From Vagococcus teuberi (GTDB lineage: Bacteria; Bacillota; Bacilli; Lactobacillales; Vagococcaceae), in contig NZ_CP017267.1 in assembly GCF_001870205.1 (NCBI RefSeq), positions 112,501 to 176,500 of the forward strand: 64,000 bases of DNA, given 5' to 3'. This document shows, one piece after another, positions 10,461 through 18,872 of the stretch. Position 1 is the first letter of the stretch, and the number at the start of each line of letters is the position of its first letter. The translations under genes were made by a program, and so were the position numbers. The notes under the pieces are model-generated. The model was not told where the DNA came from, did not search any database, and worked only from the letters and a program-made list of their open reading frames with translations.

Positions 10461-12215
10461 ATGAAACAAGATCACTTATTATTAACAAAACAAGATAAGT
10501 GGGTTAGACCTTTTTTCAAGAAGTATAAGAAGCTATTGGCCTTAGTTTTATTCCTAGGATTTCTAACGTTTTTTTCAGCTGCAGCATTGATGTTTACCTC
10601 AGGCTACTTGATTAGCCGTTCGGCCGCAAAACCTGAAAATATACTAATGGTGTATGTCCCAATTGTATTAACACGTGCATTTGGTATTGCCAGACCAACA
10701 TTTCGTTATATCGAACGTTTAGGAAGTCATAACTGGGTGTTAAAAATGACGTCTGATATTCGTGTCAGGTTGTATCGTTCATTAGAAACAGAGGCAACAG
10801 ATACAAAAGAAAATTATCAATCAGGTAGTTTACTTGGGATATTATCAGAAGATATTAACCATATCCAAAATCTTTACTTAAGAACGATTTTTCCAATCTG
10901 TACGTCTTATATTTTATATCTCTTTATTGTGATAGGATTAGGTTACTTCTCTCTACCATTTGCTGGGTTAATGTTAATTTTATTTGCTTTAATTCTAGTG
11001 GTATTGCCACTAGCAGCAATCTTAGTTAATAATGCTAGAGTGTACCGTAAAAAAGCAAAAAAACATGTGCTATATAATGATTTAACAGATGCTGTTCTAG
11101 GAGTAGCTGACTGGCAATACAGCGGTCGTTATGAAGAGTTTTTAACACAATATAATGATGCTGAATCAAGTGTAAGAGAAGAAGATTATCAATTAAATCG
11201 TTACTCTAGACTTGAAGGGATTATAAAGCAGTTTATTTTTGGTGTGATAGCTATTTGTCTCTTTATTTGGTCAGGATCATACTTTATTAGTCAAGGAAAC
11301 CCCGGCGCACTAAATTGGATTGCGGCATTTGTGTTGTCATTTTTCCCATTACTAGATGCCTTTGGGCCAGTGAGTGATTCAGTTAAAGAGTTACCTATTT
11401 ATGAAGATACTGTTCAGCGTTTATCCAAACTACCAGATCCGGATAAACTTGACGCTGGAGTGGCGAAAAACTCAATTACTTTAGAATCGACTACAATCCA
11501 GTTAGAAGATGTTAGTTTTAAATATTCTCAAGGTAAACGAGAGTTACTATCTCATTTTAACCTAACGATACCAGAAGGGGATGTTGTCGCATTATTAGGA
11601 AAAAGTGGGACAGGTAAAACGACATTAACTCAGATTATTCGCGGAGATTTACTTCCAACATCAGGTAAAGTGTTAGTTGGTGGTGTGGATATTAAAGAGA
11701 TGGAAGGCCAACAAGCTAAATATTTTGGCGTTCTAAATCAACACCCATACCTGTTTAATACAAGTTTAAAAAATAATGTGCGTTTAGGTAACTTAGATGC
11801 GACAGATGAAGACGTATTAAAAGCGATCGAAGCAGCAGGCCTAAAACAAGTTGTGGAGCGTTTGCCACAGGGGATGGACACATTAGTTGAAGAAGGCGGA
11901 AAACGATTCTCAGGTGGAGAACAACAACGTATCGCGTTAGCTAGAATCTTATTACAAGATGTGTCAATTGTTATTATTGATGAACCAACTATTGGTTTGG
12001 ATCCACTAACAGAAAAACAATTACTTGAAACAGTATTTAATGTGTTAAAAGATAAAACAGTGATTTGGATTACCCATCATTTAGTTGGGATTCATCATGC
12101 TGATGAAGTCGTGTTCATTGAAGATGGAAAAATTGATATGTCTGGCAGTCCAAAAGAGCTGTTAGAAACAAACGAGCATTTCAAACAACTATATGAAATG
12201 GATGTTTATGAGTAA
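10461..12215 (+). CDS. cydC: Thiol reductant ABC exporter subunit CydC
   Basis: A 584-residue second half of the heterodimeric exporter, with an N-terminal membrane domain (GYLISRSA, LTRAFGIARPTFRYIERL) and a C-terminal ATPase with Walker A GKSGTGKTT, signature FSGGEQQR and Walker B IVIIDEP. It starts two bases after the cydD stop with AAGGGAGGG as ribosome binding site. Its TAA is the last thing before the left terminal repeat of an IS1182 element (they abut at 12213-12216), so the native operon terminator has been displaced and the IS hairpin at 12250-12287 probably now serves. Confidence 0.92.
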   Translation: MKQDHLLLTKQDKWVRPFFKKYKKLLALVLFLGFLTFFSAAALMFTSGYLISRSAAKPENILMVYVPIVLTRAFGIARPTFRYIERLGSHNWVLKMTSDIRVRLYRSLETEATDTKENYQSGSLLGILSEDINHIQNLYLRTIFPICTSYILYLFIVIGLGYFSLPFAGLMLILFALILVVLPLAAILVNNARVYRKKAKKHVLYNDLTDAVLGVADWQYSGRYEEFLTQYNDAESSVREEDYQLNRYSRLEGIIKQFIFGVIAICLFIWSGSYFISQGNPGALNWIAAFVLSFFPLLDAFGPVSDSVKELPIYEDTVQRLSKLPDPDKLDAGVAKNSITLESTTIQLEDVSFKYSQGKRELLSHFNLTIPEGDVVALLGKSGTGKTTLTQIIRGDLLPTSGKVLVGGVDIKEMEGQQAKYFGVLNQHPYLFNTSLKNNVRLGNLDATDEDVLKAIEAAGLKQVVERLPQGMDTLVEEGGKRFSGGEQQRIALARILLQDVSIVIIDEPTIGLDPLTEKQLLETVFNVLKDKTVIWITHHLVGIHHADEVVFIEDGKIDMSGSPKELLETNEHFKQLYEMDVYE

Positions 12216-14021
12216 AAAGAGGCTGACCCAAAAGTCTCTAGAATAAACTAAAAGGAAGAAAATCTTTTTTCGATTTTCTTCCTTTTTTGACGTAAAAAAT
12301 AGCACTATCCTATATAATTAAAGTGACGAAACCAACTAAAAAGGAGTGCTATTTATGTATAAGAATTATAACACGAAACAGGTTACTTTATCACTGAATT
12401 TAGATATTTATTTAGAAGAAAATGATATCGCTTTTGCGATTGATGAGTTAGTAGAAAGCATCCCTGTGGATGTGTTCTCAGTTTTTGAGCATCGAATGGG
12501 AACTTCGTCTTATCATCCAAAAATGATGTTGAAGCTTATTCTGTGTGGCTACACTCAATCTATTTTTTCAGGCAGAAAGATAGAAGCTATGTCTAAAGAT
12601 AGCATTCGTGCCATGTGGTTAACGCAATCACAGACACCTAACTTCAGAACAATTAATCGATTCAGAGTGAACCCACTGGTTCAACCGATACTTCAAGAAT
12701 GTTTTATTCAATTTAGAAATCAGCTTGTTTCTCAACAATTAATTGATGAAGAAGCTATTTTTATTGATGGAACAAAGTTAGAAGCCAACGCAAATAAATA
12801 TACCTTCGTTTGGAAAAAGAGTACACAACGTTATGAAGAATCTTTGAGAGAAAAGTCAAAGTCCTATTATCAACAACTTGTAGAAGAGCAAATTATTCCA
12901 TCTATTTGTTCAGAAGATGATGAGTTAAACACAGGAAATTTAAAACAAATCATTGATGAGTTGGAAATGAAAGTAAGTGATTTAAGCACTAAAATTGAAA
13001 ATACTTCAGATGTTCAAGAGAGAAAAGAACTTCGTTCTGAGCGTAAAGAGCCTAAAAAAGCATTGAAAGCTTTTTCTGACTTTATCTATAGAAAGCAAAA
13101 ATATAAAGAACAACATGATATTTATAACGGTAGAAATAGCTACTCTAAAACAGATCATGATGCCACTTTTATGAGAATGAAAGATGACCACATGATGAAT
13201 GGTCAGTTAAAACCTGGATATAACGTTCAAATTGCAACCAATCATCAATACGTTTTAGCATATGAAACATTTTCAAATCCAACGGATTTTAAAACAATGA
13301 TTTCCTTCTTAGATACTATCAAGAAATCTTATTTTGACTTACCTAAATACATTGTGGCTGACGCAGGTTATGGTAGTGAAGAAAACTATCAAGCAATTTT
13401 AGATGATTTTGAAAGAACTCCATTAATTACTTATACAATGTATCAGAAAGAACACACTAAAAAATATAAACAAAATCCATTCATTCCAGATAACTGGATT
13501 TATAATGAATTGGCAGATACTTATATTTGCCCGAATAATCGAGAAGTCAAATTTAGAAATTACTCTACTCGAACGGATAAATCTGGATTCAAAAGACAAC
13601 TTAAAATATATGAATGTGAGTCTTGTTTAAATTGCCCAGTTAGAGCATTATGTACTCGTGCGAAGAGTAGTAAAAATCGAGTGATTCAAAGAAATGGGAA
13701 TTGGGAATATTTTAAAGCTCACGTAAGAGAGCTTTTGAAAGAGGATGTCACAGGAGAAATATATCGTCAAAGAAAAATAGATGTTGAACCAGCCTTTGGA
13801 AATCTGAAGGCTAATTTGGCATTCAATCGATTCTCTGTAAGAGGAAAAGATAAGATTTCACAGGAGCTGGGATTTGCGTTAATGGCACTAAATTTAAGAA
13901 AACTGAGAAAAAATAGGAAGGATATTAGTAAGAAATCACGAAAAAACAAGCATTCTGAAATGAGAGGTTTCATTTTGGAATGCTTGTTTTCTGTAAAGAG
14001 ACTTTTGGGTCAGCCTCTTTT
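12215..14021 (+). mobile_element. IS1182-family insertion sequence, intact
   Basis: Perfect 25-bp terminal inverted repeats, AAAAGAGGCTGACCCAAAAG onward at 12215-12239 and its complement at 13997-14021, bound a single transposase gene. The left end carries a strong hairpin (12250-12287) that insulates the transposase from cydC transcription, followed by a TTGACG/TATATA promoter at 12287-12316. I see no clear target duplication in the flanks. The element abuts the cydC stop codon. Confidence 0.9.
12250..12287 (+). terminator. Hairpin terminator within the IS1182 left end
   Basis: A 15-bp perfect stem (AAAAGGAAGAAAATC with its complement, 12250-12264 and 12272-12286), with T runs in the loop and after it. 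It probably ends cydABDC transcription as well as protecting the transposase from readthrough. Confidence 0.8.
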
Positions 14022-14058
14022 ATTTATAAAAACTAAACAAAAGATACAGAAATGTTAG
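12355..14058 (+). CDS. IS1182-family transposase
   Basis: 567 residues from the ATG at 12355, chosen because AAGGAG (12341-12346) is 8 nt upstream; an in-frame GTG at 12346 is part of that site. It is a DDE transposase of the IS1182 type: an N-terminal DUF772-like segment (HRMGTSSYHPKMMLKLILCGY), IDGTKLEANANKYTF, VADAGYGSEENY, and the C-terminal zinc-finger-like CESCLNCPVRALC followed by RQRKIDVEPAFGNLK with the last catalytic acid. The frame continues through the right inverted repeat and stops 37 bp into flanking DNA, so the last dozen residues (LFIKTKQKIQKC) are not from the element. Confidence 0.92.
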   Translation: MYKNYNTKQVTLSLNLDIYLEENDIAFAIDELVESIPVDVFSVFEHRMGTSSYHPKMMLKLILCGYTQSIFSGRKIEAMSKDSIRAMWLTQSQTPNFRTINRFRVNPLVQPILQECFIQFRNQLVSQQLIDEEAIFIDGTKLEANANKYTFVWKKSTQRYEESLREKSKSYYQQLVEEQIIPSICSEDDELNTGNLKQIIDELEMKVSDLSTKIENTSDVQERKELRSERKEPKKALKAFSDFIYRKQKYKEQHDIYNGRNSYSKTDHDATFMRMKDDHMMNGQLKPGYNVQIATNHQYVLAYETFSNPTDFKTMISFLDTIKKSYFDLPKYIVADAGYGSEENYQAILDDFERTPLITYTMYQKEHTKKYKQNPFIPDNWIYNELADTYICPNNREVKFRNYSTRTDKSGFKRQLKIYECESCLNCPVRALCTRAKSSKNRVIQRNGNWEYFKAHVRELLKEDVTGEIYRQRKIDVEPAFGNLKANLAFNRFSVRGKDKISQELGFALMALNLRKLRKNRKDISKKSRKNKHSEMRGFILECLFSVKRLLGQPLLFIKTKQKIQKC

Positions 14059-14122
14059 TCTATTATAATAAAACAACTTTACAATTCACATCAGAAAAGG
14101 TACTATTAATGCGAGTATCTAA

Positions 14123-14151
14123 TTGAGATAAATGATGGTACACGTTAATAT
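14123..14151 (+). promoter_or_regulatory. Predicted sigma-A promoter of the coiled-coil gene
   Basis: TTGAGA, a 17-nt spacer and TAATAT lie 32 bp before the ATG at 14184, with GGAGGGAG as ribosome binding site. It lies outside the IS, so it is probably the gene's native promoter. Confidence 0.5.
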
Positions 14152-14183
14152 GATAAGCTAAATAGTGGAGGGAGTTTGAAGTT

Positions 14184-16316
14184 ATGCCTTTAGAGGAGTT
14201 TGATATAGATGTTCAACTGTATCAAGATGAAACAAAAAAGCCAGATGAACAGAGCGTTATTTTATTACCTGTTCAGAACATAGCAACAAAGAAGAATCAA
14301 TTATTGTTAAAATGGTCAAATCGTAAAGTGAAATTATCCCAATCAATTATTAGTAAAGCAGTAGAATTATTTTTATCTAGTTGGGAAAACACATTTTCAT
14401 TGTATCCAATTGAACGTGTTTTTTTAGACTATACAACGCGTGAAAAAGTAGAATTATTGGTAACGTTTGATGCAAGTAGACTGTATTCAAATACTCAAAT
14501 TAGAAATATTAAAACGAACGCACCTAAATTGTTTAAAACTGCAATGAATGAGGCGTATGACCAATTTGGTATTCTTGAAAACCAAACAGTTAATCAGTTA
14601 GGAGCGTCTAATGTTGCGATGGATTATGATAGATATGATGAGATAAGTAATAGTACTCATATAGTTAAGGACAAATCTGTTGCTCAGGACTTATTTATAA
14701 GAGAACGTACTGTTCAGGATAGTGAAGATTTACTGGATAAACAACAACGAATCTATGAATTAGAGCAAAAAATTGCAGAAAATTCACAATTAACGAAATC
14801 ATTTGAAATGGATTTACAAACGACTCAACGCGAATACGAAATGAAAATTTCTCATATCAGTCAAGAAAATGACGCTTTAAAACAAAAAATTATTTCTTAT
14901 CAGGAAAATGAAATTGATTTCAGACAGCAATTACAATTAAAAAAATCAGAAGTACTTGAGTTGAAAAATAGAGTTAGTGAGCTAACAGTTGAATTAGACC
15001 AAGGTATGGAAGCTTGGAAACAAAAACATCAGCAAGCTCAGATTGAAAATGAAGAATTGCGTATGGTAATTACTGAAAATCAACAATTTGAGGAGCAAGT
15101 TCAAGAATCTTTACGAGATGCAACGAAAAAATTAAAAGAAAAGGAGTCTGAACTCTCTCAGCTAGAGCAAGAAAGTCAAATAGCTATTAGAGAAGCTCAA
15201 ATGCAACGAAAGCAACTTATTGCCGAGAAAGAACGATTACAAGAGCAACAAGATAAATTAAATCGATTATTATCTGAAAGACAAACAATGGTTCAACAAT
15301 TGAGCGATGAGTTACATCAAAAAGAACAAGAAATGAAACGATTAACATTTGAACACCAACAAGCTGTTCAAGAATATCAGCACCAATTTTCTAAAAAAGA
15401 AAAAGAGTTTGATGATTTAACTTATTCAAAAAATAAAGAAATTCAACGTTTATCTCAACGTTTAGAAAAACAACAAAATTTAGTGAATCAATTGATGGAC
15501 TCGCAAGAATCAACTCAGTCTAAGTGGCAAGACAATTATAGTCGATTGGAAAATAATTATAGAGTAGCGGCTAATAGAGTGTTTGACTTAGAAAAAGAAC
15601 TAGCTAAATTGAAACAATCTAGTTACTCGACAGCATCGATAGCAGATAGAACATTTTCTTCCATATCTTTAGAAAATGATGTTTTACCTGAGATAGAAAT
15701 ACCAACACAACCTGTTTTTGATCGGGTAGACATGGTGGATGATGATAATCTTGACGTACAGAATTCTGATACGTTAGATTTAATTCAATTGGAAGATCCT
15801 CTCGATCAAGGTTATCATTATGTAGATGAAGAAGAAGTCACTGTTGAAAATGATGACGAAGATTATGATTATGATTATGATGAAGATTATGATTATGATG
15901 AAGATTATAATTATGACGAAGATTATGATTATGATTATGATGAAGAGTATGACGACGACGTTCTAGGTTACGATGAAGAAACAGTAATGGATGATGTCGA
16001 TACTATTTTAAGTGAAACAGAGGACGAAGAGGGAAAAGAAAAAATTCGTAAAAAAGAATATGTGGCTTTTGAAGAACAACTTGAAGAGCTATCAGATCGC
16101 TGGGATGAACTAGCAGATAAAGATAACAAATTTAAAAAATGGGCTGATCCAAAGATGAAAAAATTTGACCGCTTCTATAAAAAACTTGATGATAATGTCA
16201 AATCACCTAAACTATTATCTCGTAAGTACGTTATGACTGAAGAAGTGTGGGGAGAAATTCAAGCATATGCTCTTATTAGTCGGCATTTAAAAACTATTTT
16301 AGATTATGAATCTTAA
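14184..16316 (+). CDS. Unrecognised coiled-coil protein with Asp/Tyr-rich tract
   Basis: 710 residues that I cannot assign to a family. The N-terminal 150 residues look globular (VILLPVQNIATKKNQLLLKW, SLYPIERVFLDYTTREKVEL). Residues about 180-480 form one long heptad-rich coiled coil full of E, Q, K and L. Residues about 550-600 are an acidic tract of alternating Asp and Tyr with few other residues. The last 100 residues are charged and helical (ALISRHLKTILDYES). There is no signal peptide or membrane segment, so it is probably cytoplasmic and structural or scaffolding. It is monocistronic, with its own promoter and terminator, between IS1182 and napA. The architecture faintly recalls SMC- or septation-type filament proteins, but no motif supports a function. 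Confidence 0.75.
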   Translation: MPLEEFDIDVQLYQDETKKPDEQSVILLPVQNIATKKNQLLLKWSNRKVKLSQSIISKAVELFLSSWENTFSLYPIERVFLDYTTREKVELLVTFDASRLYSNTQIRNIKTNAPKLFKTAMNEAYDQFGILENQTVNQLGASNVAMDYDRYDEISNSTHIVKDKSVAQDLFIRERTVQDSEDLLDKQQRIYELEQKIAENSQLTKSFEMDLQTTQREYEMKISHISQENDALKQKIISYQENEIDFRQQLQLKKSEVLELKNRVSELTVELDQGMEAWKQKHQQAQIENEELRMVITENQQFEEQVQESLRDATKKLKEKESELSQLEQESQIAIREAQMQRKQLIAEKERLQEQQDKLNRLLSERQTMVQQLSDELHQKEQEMKRLTFEHQQAVQEYQHQFSKKEKEFDDLTYSKNKEIQRLSQRLEKQQNLVNQLMDSQESTQSKWQDNYSRLENNYRVAANRVFDLEKELAKLKQSSYSTASIADRTFSSISLENDVLPEIEIPTQPVFDRVDMVDDDNLDVQNSDTLDLIQLEDPLDQGYHYVDEEEVTVENDDEDYDYDYDEDYDYDEDYNYDEDYDYDYDEEYDDDVLGYDEETVMDDVDTILSETEDEEGKEKIRKKEYVAFEEQLEELSDRWDELADKDNKFKKWADPKMKKFDRFYKKLDDNVKSPKLLSRKYVMTEEVWGEIQAYALISRHLKTILDYES
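15856..15960 (+). repeat. Low-complexity GAT-TAT codon repeat (Asp/Tyr tract)
   Basis: About 100 bp of imperfect GATTATGATTATGATGAAGA-type repeat inside the coiled-coil gene. It encodes alternating D, Y and E, stays in frame, and is of a kind prone to slippage in 3- to 15-bp steps. Confidence 0.85.
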
Positions 16317-16638
16317 ATTAAATACCTCTCTATTAAGTTTTTTATTAATGATTAAACCGTAGCTAGTCATCAGATAATATGTAAAGAATCGTGTTAATAG
16401 GCATTAATCTATTAACACAATTTTTTTATCTATCAGTCAACTATTATGGATAAGAATTAATATGTTCTATTTCTGTTTTATAATATTACAACTATATTGA
16501 GCGAAAAAAGTAAGATGCTTTTTTATAAAAGGGGTTTTTTATGATATCGGCATTAAAAAATACGATAAATCTTTACAAGGGATGAAATAGTTTGATAGAT
16601 TTATTATTGTAGGTAGAAAAAAGAGTAGGGGATGACAT
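16317..16638 (+). other. Intergenic region before napA
   Basis: 322 bp without a credible ORF. It holds the terminator of the coiled-coil gene at 16391-16427, then AT-rich DNA that presumably contains the napA promoter; I cannot pick a convincing -35/-10 pair. Confidence 0.5.
16391..16427 (+). terminator. Rho-independent terminator
   Basis: GTGTTAATAG and CTATTAACAC form a perfect 10-bp stem with an 8-nt loop, followed by seven T. It lies 75 bp after the coiled-coil gene. Confidence 0.85.
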
Positions 16639-17790
16639 ATGGAACTATTATTTACAATTGTATTAATTTTATTTTCAACGAAAGTAGCCGGTCACTTGTC
16701 TGTAAAGCTTGGCCAACCAGCAGTTTTAGGAAAATTACTTATTGGGATAGTAATTGGACCAGCAGTTTTAGGTTGGGTAAATGACTCAGCTATTTTTCAA
16801 GAGTTTTCAGAAATAGGTGTATTGTTACTGATGTTTCTTGCAGGACTTGAAACAGACGCAGAACAGCTAAAGAAAAACTGGAAACCATCAGTTGCTGTTG
16901 CGGTCTTGGGGATTATCGTACCATTTGCAAGTGCATTTGCAATGGGAGAATTATTTGGATTTTCGTTCAATGAAGGAATCTTTTTAGGTGTCCTTTTCTC
17001 AGCAACAAGTGTCAGTATTACCGTGCAAGTGTTAAAAGAAATGGGAATGATGCAGACTCGTGAAGCAACCACCATCTTAGGAGCAGCTGTGGTAGATGAT
17101 ATTTTAGTTGTGACACTTTTAGCTTTTGTCATGTCATTTATGGGGGAAGATACATCAAGCGCATCAGTTCCGATGTTACTACTGAAAAAAGTTCTTTTCT
17201 TTGTTGTGGCTTTTGTAGTAGGTATTTATATTGTACCTAAGTTCTTGAAATTATTTTCAAGGTTCAAAGTAACAGCACCTGTAACAGCTGCAGCATTAAT
17301 CGTTGCATTTGGCTTTGCCTATTTTGGTGAAATGTTAGGTATGGCAGGAATTATTGGAACATTTTTAGCTGGTTTATTTATTTCACAAACCTCTTTTCAA
17401 CATGAAGTTGAGCAAACGGTTGATCCGATTGCAAATGCTTTATTTGTACCATTCTTCTACGTGAGTGTAGGCATAAGTATTTCGTTTGATGGGGTACTAA
17501 GCCAAATGGGATTCTTAGTTGCTTGTACAATCGTAGCTATTTTATCTAAACTATTTGGTGGATTCTTAGGGGCTAAGATGACAGGGTTTAATAACCACTC
17601 TTCACTTTCTGTTGGTTCAGGTATGGTATCACGAGGTGAAGTAGCACTAATTATTGGTACAACAGGATTAGCTGCAGGGCTACTTTCTCAAGAATATTAC
17701 ACAACAGTGATTATTTCAGTTATTCTGACAACATTGATTGCTCCCCCAATGTTAAAACATTACTTTATGAAATTATATTCAAAAAAATAA
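16639..17790 (+). CDS. napA: Na+/H+ antiporter, NapA-type (CPA2 family)
   Basis: 383 residues, the length of the Enterococcus hirae NapA, with about 11-12 transmembrane helices and no C-terminal KTN domain. It opens with LFTIVLILFSTKVAGHLSVK and GQPAVLGKLLIGIVIGPAVLG, and carries the CPA2 core AAVVDDILVVTLLAF with the paired acidic residues of the ion-binding site and SRGEVALIIG near the end. It exchanges cytosolic sodium for protons. It stands alone, with a GGGG ribosome binding site 9 nt upstream and its own terminator. Confidence 0.88.
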   Translation: MELLFTIVLILFSTKVAGHLSVKLGQPAVLGKLLIGIVIGPAVLGWVNDSAIFQEFSEIGVLLLMFLAGLETDAEQLKKNWKPSVAVAVLGIIVPFASAFAMGELFGFSFNEGIFLGVLFSATSVSITVQVLKEMGMMQTREATTILGAAVVDDILVVTLLAFVMSFMGEDTSSASVPMLLLKKVLFFVVAFVVGIYIVPKFLKLFSRFKVTAPVTAAALIVAFGFAYFGEMLGMAGIIGTFLAGLFISQTSFQHEVEQTVDPIANALFVPFFYVSVGISISFDGVLSQMGFLVACTIVAILSKLFGGFLGAKMTGFNNHSSLSVGSGMVSRGEVALIIGTTGLAAGLLSQEYYTTVIISVILTTLIAPPMLKHYFMKLYSKK

Positions 17791-17800
17791 TTAAACTAAG

Positions 17801-17828
17801 CAGTCGAAATATTTCGGCTGTTTTTTTC
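17801..17828 (+). terminator. Rho-independent terminator after napA
   Basis: CAGTCGAAAT pairs with ATTTCGGCTG (one G-U pair), followed by eight or more T with one C. Confidence 0.85.
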
Positions 17829-17916
17829 TTATAGCAAGTAAGCATATAATTTTACTTACTTAATGTTAGTTGTTATAGTATAAACATCAAATAAATAAAA
17901 AAGGATTGATTAACAC

Positions 17917-18513
17917 ATGTCAAATTTTGTAAATTTATTAAAACAACGTCGTTCGATATATGATTTAGGAAAAAATACACCACTAACTAATGATGAAATT
18001 GTAGACTTAGTAACAGAGGTAGTGAGAGAGTCACCGACTGCATTTAATTCGCAAACACAACGAGTAGTGTTTTTATTCGATGATGCACATGAAAAATTAT
18101 GGAGTATGACAGAAGGATTATTAGAACCATTAACTCCTCCAGAAGCATTTGAAAATACAAAAGAAAAATTAAAAAGCTTCGCAAAAGGAAAAGCAACTAT
18201 TTTATTCTTTGAGGACACAGATATTGTAAAAGGATTGCAAGAACAATTTGCGCTATATGCAGAGAATTTCCCAATTTGGTCAGAACAAGCGAGTGGTCTA
18301 ACTCAATCAAACGTGTGGACTGCTTTAACTGAAAAAAATATTGGTGCTAATTTGCAACATTATAATCCAATTATTGATGAATCGGTTGCTAAAGAATGGG
18401 ATACTCCAGCAAATTGGAAATTACGTGCACAATTAGTTATTGGATCGATTGAATCACCAGCCTTAGAAAAAGAATATATGGAAAACAACGATAGATTTAA
18501 AGTGTTTAAATAA
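17917..18513 (+). CDS. Nitroreductase family protein, Frm2-like
   Basis: 198 residues resembling the Frm2/Hbn1 branch of FMN-dependent nitroreductases. RRSIYDLGKNTPL at the N-terminus replaces the usual RRS-R motif, SPTAFNSQTQRVVFLF is the FMN-binding SxFNxQ segment, and GANLQHYNP lies near the C-terminus. Members reduce nitro compounds or quinones with NAD(P)H; the physiological substrate is unknown. It is monocistronic with a weak AAAGGAT ribosome binding site. Confidence 0.85.
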   Translation: MSNFVNLLKQRRSIYDLGKNTPLTNDEIVDLVTEVVRESPTAFNSQTQRVVFLFDDAHEKLWSMTEGLLEPLTPPEAFENTKEKLKSFAKGKATILFFEDTDIVKGLQEQFALYAENFPIWSEQASGLTQSNVWTALTEKNIGANLQHYNPIIDESVAKEWDTPANWKLRAQLVIGSIESPALEKEYMENNDRFKVFK

Positions 18514-18872
18514 AAAAGAGAATCATAAAAATTTCTATATTGAACAAAAAAATACATATAGTTTAGGTTTATTATATAGATATCAGCAAAATGAATAAAC
18601 AACTCCTTAGGTCACTAGCATATTGCTGGTGACTTTTTTTATCATTTGTTCAATTGAGCAAATGCATTAAAAATGAACAATAATATATCGTAAATGGTCT
18701 ATAAAAATATATTAATCTGATAGAGCGAGTGGAATGAAATGTTTTTGTAACAATTCCTTTATCTATCTGACATATGGCTATGTTAGAATGAATAGGTCGT
18801 TAAGAAAAGGGAAATTATTAAAATAGAAATTACTTTATATAAATTTAGATAAGTTCGTTGGAGGAAGAAAAA
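18514..18872 (+). other. Intergenic region before the CHAP hydrolase
   Basis: 359 bp holding the terminator at 18611-18641 and then a long leader for the secreted hydrolase. In related bacteria such genes are controlled by WalR (VicR), but I do not see a clear pair of WalR half-sites. No ORF is credible here. Confidence 0.5.
18611..18641 (+). terminator. Rho-independent terminator
   Basis: GTCACTAGCA pairs with TGCTGGTGAC (one G-U pair) around a TAT loop, followed by seven T. Confidence 0.85.

Noticed and set aside
12346-12354. GTG start for the IS1182 transposase
   Set aside because: It overlaps the AAGGAG site that serves the ATG at 12355.
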